NCBI GenBank assembly: GCA_018224345.1
Contig: JAGTUW010000219.1
Span: 1 to 15,149 of the forward strand
DNA from: Bacteroidota bacterium
GTDB lineage: Bacteria > Bacteroidota > Ignavibacteria > SZUA-365
Direction: 5' to 3'
DNA: 15,149 bases
The stretch's first letter is position 1. Each line of letters begins with the position of its first letter. The notes beneath the pieces were generated by a model that did no database searches, was not told the DNA's origin, and saw only the letters and a list, made by a program, of their open reading frames with translations. The translations under genes were made by a program, and so were the position numbers. This document shows, one piece after another, positions 12,314 through 15,149 of this stretch.

Positions 12314-13618
12314 TCAGGCCGCTTCTCCCAGTCCGAGACGGGCGAAAATCATGTCCACATGCTTCCCGCCGCGGGATTCATCAAAGCACCCATCAATATC
12401 CGTAGCGGTGAGTATGTCCGTGATTTCACCATCGGCTTCCACGAGAGTCCGGAGATGCACTTCCTCTTTCCAGACACGCATCGCATGGCCCTGGACGATA
12501 CGGTAGGCATCCTCCCGCAGCATACCCTTTTTCGTCAATGCAAGCAGCAGTTGCTGCGAAAATATCAGGCCTCTCGTCCCGTTGAGATTCCGCAACATGT
12601 GCTCGGGATAGACGAAAAAATGTTCCACGATATGCGTCATTTTTGCGAGCATATAATCGAGGGCGATTGTGGCGTCGGGCAGGATCACGCGTTCGACCGA
12701 GGAGTGCGTGATGTCGCGCTCATGCCAGAGGGACTGATTCTCCATCGCCGCGAGCGCATAGCCGCGCAATAATCTCGCCATACCCGCGACACGTTCACAG
12801 GTGATGGGGTTGCGTTTGTGTGGCATGGCCGAGCTCCCCTTCTGCCCTTTCGCGAAATATTCCTCGACTTCAAGAACTTCGGTCTTCTGCAGATGGCGGA
12901 TTTCCGTTGCGAATTTCTCGAGTGATCCGCCAATGATGGCACAGGTCGAGAGAAATTCCGCATGCCGGTCACGCTGCAGAATCTGCGTGCTGATCGGGGC
13001 GGGTTGCAGGTCCATGTGTTCACAGACATAGCGCTCGACGAAGGGATCGATGTTCGCATATGTACCGACCGCGCCGGATATTTTGCCGAAGGATATGCGT
13101 GCGATCGCGCGATCGAGACGTTCGAGATTCCGCCGCATCTCCTCATGCCATAACGCCAGCTTGAGCCCGAACGTCATCGGTTCCGCATGAATCCCATGGG
13201 TACGGCCGATCATCGGTGTGTATTTGTAGCGGACGGCCTGCGCGCCCGTGACGTCAATCAAGCCGACGACGCCCTTGCGCAAGAGAAGTCCTGCGCGGCG
13301 TGTGATCGCGGACAGGGCGGTGTCACCCACGTCCGAGGAGGTCAGGCCCAAATGGACAAAACGTGATTCCTCACCGACATGTTCGGCGACATTGGTCAGA
13401 AAGGCGATCACATCGTGATTCAATGTTTCCTCGAGTTCACTTATCCGTTCAACCGAAAACGCTGCGCGATCGCGGATCACAGCCACGGCTTCGTTCGGAA
13501 TCAGGCCCAATTCCGCCTGCGCAGCGCAGGCATGGATTTCAATTTCAAGCCAGGTCCGGAATTTTTCCTCATCCGTCCACAGTGCTCCCATTTCAGGACG
13601 CGTATAGCGTTCGATCAT
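12314..13618 (-). CDS. purB: Adenylosuccinate lyase
   Basis: Cleaves adenylosuccinate to AMP and fumarate, and SAICAR to AICAR and fumarate, in purine synthesis; cytoplasmic homotetramer (family knowledge). The 434 residues match the usual length. The three conserved regions of the fumarase/aspartase superfamily are present: TSSDVGDTAL (93-102), GRTHGIHAEP (138-147) with the likely catalytic acid His141, and the signature GSSAMPHKRNP (261-271) with the catalytic Ser. The N-terminal MIERYTRPEM is typical of the family. It starts 8 bp after the protease stop codon and appears to be the last gene of the plsY-htrA-purB run. No defect is seen. Confidence 0.97.
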   Translation of the reverse strand: MIERYTRPEMGALWTDEEKFRTWLEIEIHACAAQAELGLIPNEAVAVIRDRAAFSVERISELEETLNHDVIAFLTNVAEHVGEESRFVHLGLTSSDVGDTALSAITRRAGLLLRKGVVGLIDVTGAQAVRYKYTPMIGRTHGIHAEPMTFGLKLALWHEEMRRNLERLDRAIARISFGKISGAVGTYANIDPFVERYVCEHMDLQPAPISTQILQRDRHAEFLSTCAIIGGSLEKFATEIRHLQKTEVLEVEEYFAKGQKGSSAMPHKRNPITCERVAGMARLLRGYALAAMENQSLWHERDITHSSVERVILPDATIALDYMLAKMTHIVEHFFVYPEHMLRNLNGTRGLIFSQQLLLALTKKGMLREDAYRIVQGHAMRVWKEEVHLRTLVEADGEITDILTATDIDGCFDESRGGKHVDMIFARLGLGEAA

Positions 13619-13626
13619 ATGTTTCT

Positions 13627-14766
13627 TTACTCCAGTTTCATTTTGATTGTACGTGTCTTGTTGTTGCGCAGTACATCGAGCTCGATCACCTCACCACGCA
13701 GCGAATAGCGAATGAGTCCTTCGAGCACTCCGATTGAATAGACCGGTTCGCCGTTGGCTGTCAGTATGATATCCGCGACCTCCAGTCCCGACCGTGCCGC
13801 CACGCCACGCGAGCTGGTGATCTGCGTAACGATCACACCCTCCGCGCGATCGAGTCCATAGGCCTGCGCGATTGCGTCATTGACCTGCTGCACCCGGAAA
13901 CCGGGCACAAATTCCCGATTTACTTTTCCTTCCTTTTTCAGAATCTCGACAATTTTCCGTACGCGATTGATGGGAATCGCAAAGCCGAGTCCCACATTCC
14001 CCTGATTGGGAGAAAATATTACCGTATTCATGGCGATGACCTGCCCGAGACTGTTGACCAGAGGACCGCCGCTGTTCCCACTGTTGATTGCGGCATCGGT
14101 CTGTATCATATCGCGGTAGATGCGTCCATCCGTCTCCTCGAGCGTGACATGCGTAGCACTGATGACACCGACGGTGACCGTGGCTCGTGCGCCGGTGGAC
14201 ATCAGTCCGAAAGGATTCCCGAACGCGATACTCCATTCTCCGACTATGACATCATCGGAGTTTCCAAGCTCTATATACGGCAACTCCTGATCCGTCTCGA
14301 GTCGCAGCAGCGCGATGTCCGTCACCGGATCGGAACCGACCAGCCGTGCGGGAATTTTTTCTCTGTTTGTCATCGTGATGGAAATATCCTCGGCATTTCC
14401 CGCCACATGATCGTTGGTCAGGACATAGCCGTCGGAAGAAATAATGTAACCGCTCCCGAGCACAGGCATCATAGCGTAGCGTTCACCAAAGAACATGCGG
14501 TAAAAAAGATCATCACGCCTGCGCTGCACACGTGTGGCATTGATGCCGACAACGGCCGGACTGACTGCCTCGATAGCACGCGTGATCGCGTTTCGGCGGG
14601 AGTCGGTGATTTGCCGTTCTGCCTCCGGTCCGTTCGCTGCTGCGGTTTGTCGAGACGGTGGATCCGGGGTCTCCTGCGGATCTTTCCCTGCATTGCAGGC
14701 ATGTGTCGGAAAAATGAGAAAGAGCGCGAGCAACAGTGATGATGCAAAGCGTGAGATGGGAAACAT
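13627..14766 (-). CDS. htrA: HtrA/DegP-family envelope serine protease with one PDZ domain
   Basis: Degrades or senses misfolded proteins outside the cytoplasm (family knowledge). The 379 residues show a hydrophobic signal sequence (about 5-23), then a low-complexity Pro/Thr/Gln stretch (25-55), a trypsin-like domain with triad His120 (VLTNDHVAG), Asp150 (VTDIALLRL) and Ser232 (NSGNSGGPL), and a single PDZ domain (about 285-379). THAC at 21-24 resembles a relaxed lipobox, so the protein may be a lipoprotein; otherwise Ala23 or Ala26 could end a type I signal. One PDZ makes it closer to DegS/HhoA in size than to two-PDZ DegP. AAAGGA at 14773-14778, six bases upstream, supports the start and overlaps nothing but the spacer after plsY. 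Confidence 0.94.
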   Translation of the reverse strand: MFPISRFASSLLLALFLIFPTHACNAGKDPQETPDPPSRQTAAANGPEAERQITDSRRNAITRAIEAVSPAVVGINATRVQRRRDDLFYRMFFGERYAMMPVLGSGYIISSDGYVLTNDHVAGNAEDISITMTNREKIPARLVGSDPVTDIALLRLETDQELPYIELGNSDDVIVGEWSIAFGNPFGLMSTGARATVTVGVISATHVTLEETDGRIYRDMIQTDAAINSGNSGGPLVNSLGQVIAMNTVIFSPNQGNVGLGFAIPINRVRKIVEILKKEGKVNREFVPGFRVQQVNDAIAQAYGLDRAEGVIVTQITSSRGVAARSGLEVADIILTANGEPVYSIGVLEGLIRYSLRGEVIELDVLRNNKTRTIKMKLE

Positions 14767-14779
14767 GAGAGATCCTTTA

Positions 14780-15149
14780 TTACTGTTCTCGATACGAAAC
14801 GATGAGTTGGCGCAGTGGATCGATATGCCGCAGCATCACGACGATACCGAGCAGGGCGAAGGTAACAAAAGGCGCAAGATCCGTCGCCGGTACCGGAGAT
14901 GAGGTCGCAACGAACGGGTCCGGCACGAGCAGCGGAACAAAGGGCGCGAGCACCGTCGCCGCGATATTTGCGAAATGGACATTCCTGGATTTCCAATACC
15001 CCGCCAGCCAGAGCAACACCCAGACGCCGACAAACAGCGGAGTGAACACGAGTGAGGCGCCGGCGGCGGCGGCCAGGCCGCGCCCTCCCTTCCAGCCGAT
15101 CCACGGAGAATAGTTGTGACCGAGAACGACGGCGAGCAGTGCCAGCGAG
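14780..15149 (-). CDS. plsY: PlsY-like glycerol-3-phosphate acyltransferase, 3' part only
   Basis: The gene enters from the right edge, and 122 C-terminal residues are visible of a family usually near 200. PlsY moves an acyl group from acyl-phosphate to glycerol-3-phosphate, the first step of phospholipid synthesis, at the inner membrane. The visible GHNYSPWIGWKGGRG followed by AAAAG (10-30) matches the GH-x-F-P...KGGKG-x-AT loop of the family. Three hydrophobic segments follow (about 33-50, 60-76, 91-106). The third family motif near the end (RH-x-x-N-x-x-R-L) is only partly kept: Arg107-His108 and Arg113 are there, but the Asn position is Pro111. The gene stops 13 bp before htrA. A divergent paralogue is possible. 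Confidence 0.8.
   Translation of the reverse strand, partial: SLALLAVVLGHNYSPWIGWKGGRGLAAAAGASLVFTPLFVGVWVLLWLAGYWKSRNVHFANIAATVLAPFVPLLVPDPFVATSSPVPATDLAPFVTFALLGIVVMLRHIDPLRQLIVSYREQ

Noticed and set aside
1..15149. CRISPR array, insertion sequence, prophage or tRNA genes
   Set aside because: I saw no regularly spaced repeats, transposase or integrase motifs, attachment-site duplications or tRNA-like sequences.

Overview
The window (about 55% G+C by eye) looks like a piece of chromosome from a free-living, Gram-negative bacterium. Every gene I can support lies on the minus strand, so transcription runs from high to low coordinates. The best taxonomic hint is the truncated gene at the left edge. 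It encodes a leaderless, pilin-like one-helix protein of a kind I associate from memory with the Ignavibacteria/Kapabacteria side of the Bacteroidota-Chlorobiota group. This placement is tentative.

Layout in order of transcription. (1) 15149-12314: a compact housekeeping cluster made of the end of a PlsY-like acyltransferase gene, an HtrA/DegP-type protease gene and purB, separated by 13 and 8 bp. (2) A 109-118 bp gap. (3) 12195-2576: a seven-gene chemosensory operon, cheW, cheR with C-terminal TPRs, a second cheW, a methyl-accepting protein, a cheA fused to a receiver, cheB, and a receiver-histidine kinase. Neighbouring genes overlap by 4 bp or lie 0-22 bp apart. (4) 2421-698: an OmpR-family response regulator and a membrane histidine kinase overlapping by 4 bp. 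(5) 697-332: a non-coding, AT-rich region with a perfect 18-bp dyad and a repeated hexamer. (6) 331-1: the 5' part of the pilin-like gene, cut by the window edge.

The operon resembles the Wsp (surface-sensing, alternative-cellular-function) chemosensory class. Gene order CheW / CheR-TPR / CheW / ... / CheA-REC / CheB matches wspB-C-D-...-E-F, with the receptor gene moved to the middle. Where Pseudomonas has the diguanylate cyclase WspR, this operon has a soluble protein with a receiver, a coiled coil and a complete histidine kinase, and no output domain. The expected signal path is receptor array to CheA, to the receiver of this kinase, to an unidentified final regulator. No CheY, CheC, CheD, CheZ or flagellar gene is in view, which argues against simple swimming chemotaxis. 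The CheB receiver has lost most of its phospho-acceptor site, so methyl-esterase feedback may not be controlled by phosphorylation.

The most interesting points are the replaced output, the degenerate CheB receiver, and the dyad with repeated TTGTAA motifs between the two-component pair and the pilin-like gene.
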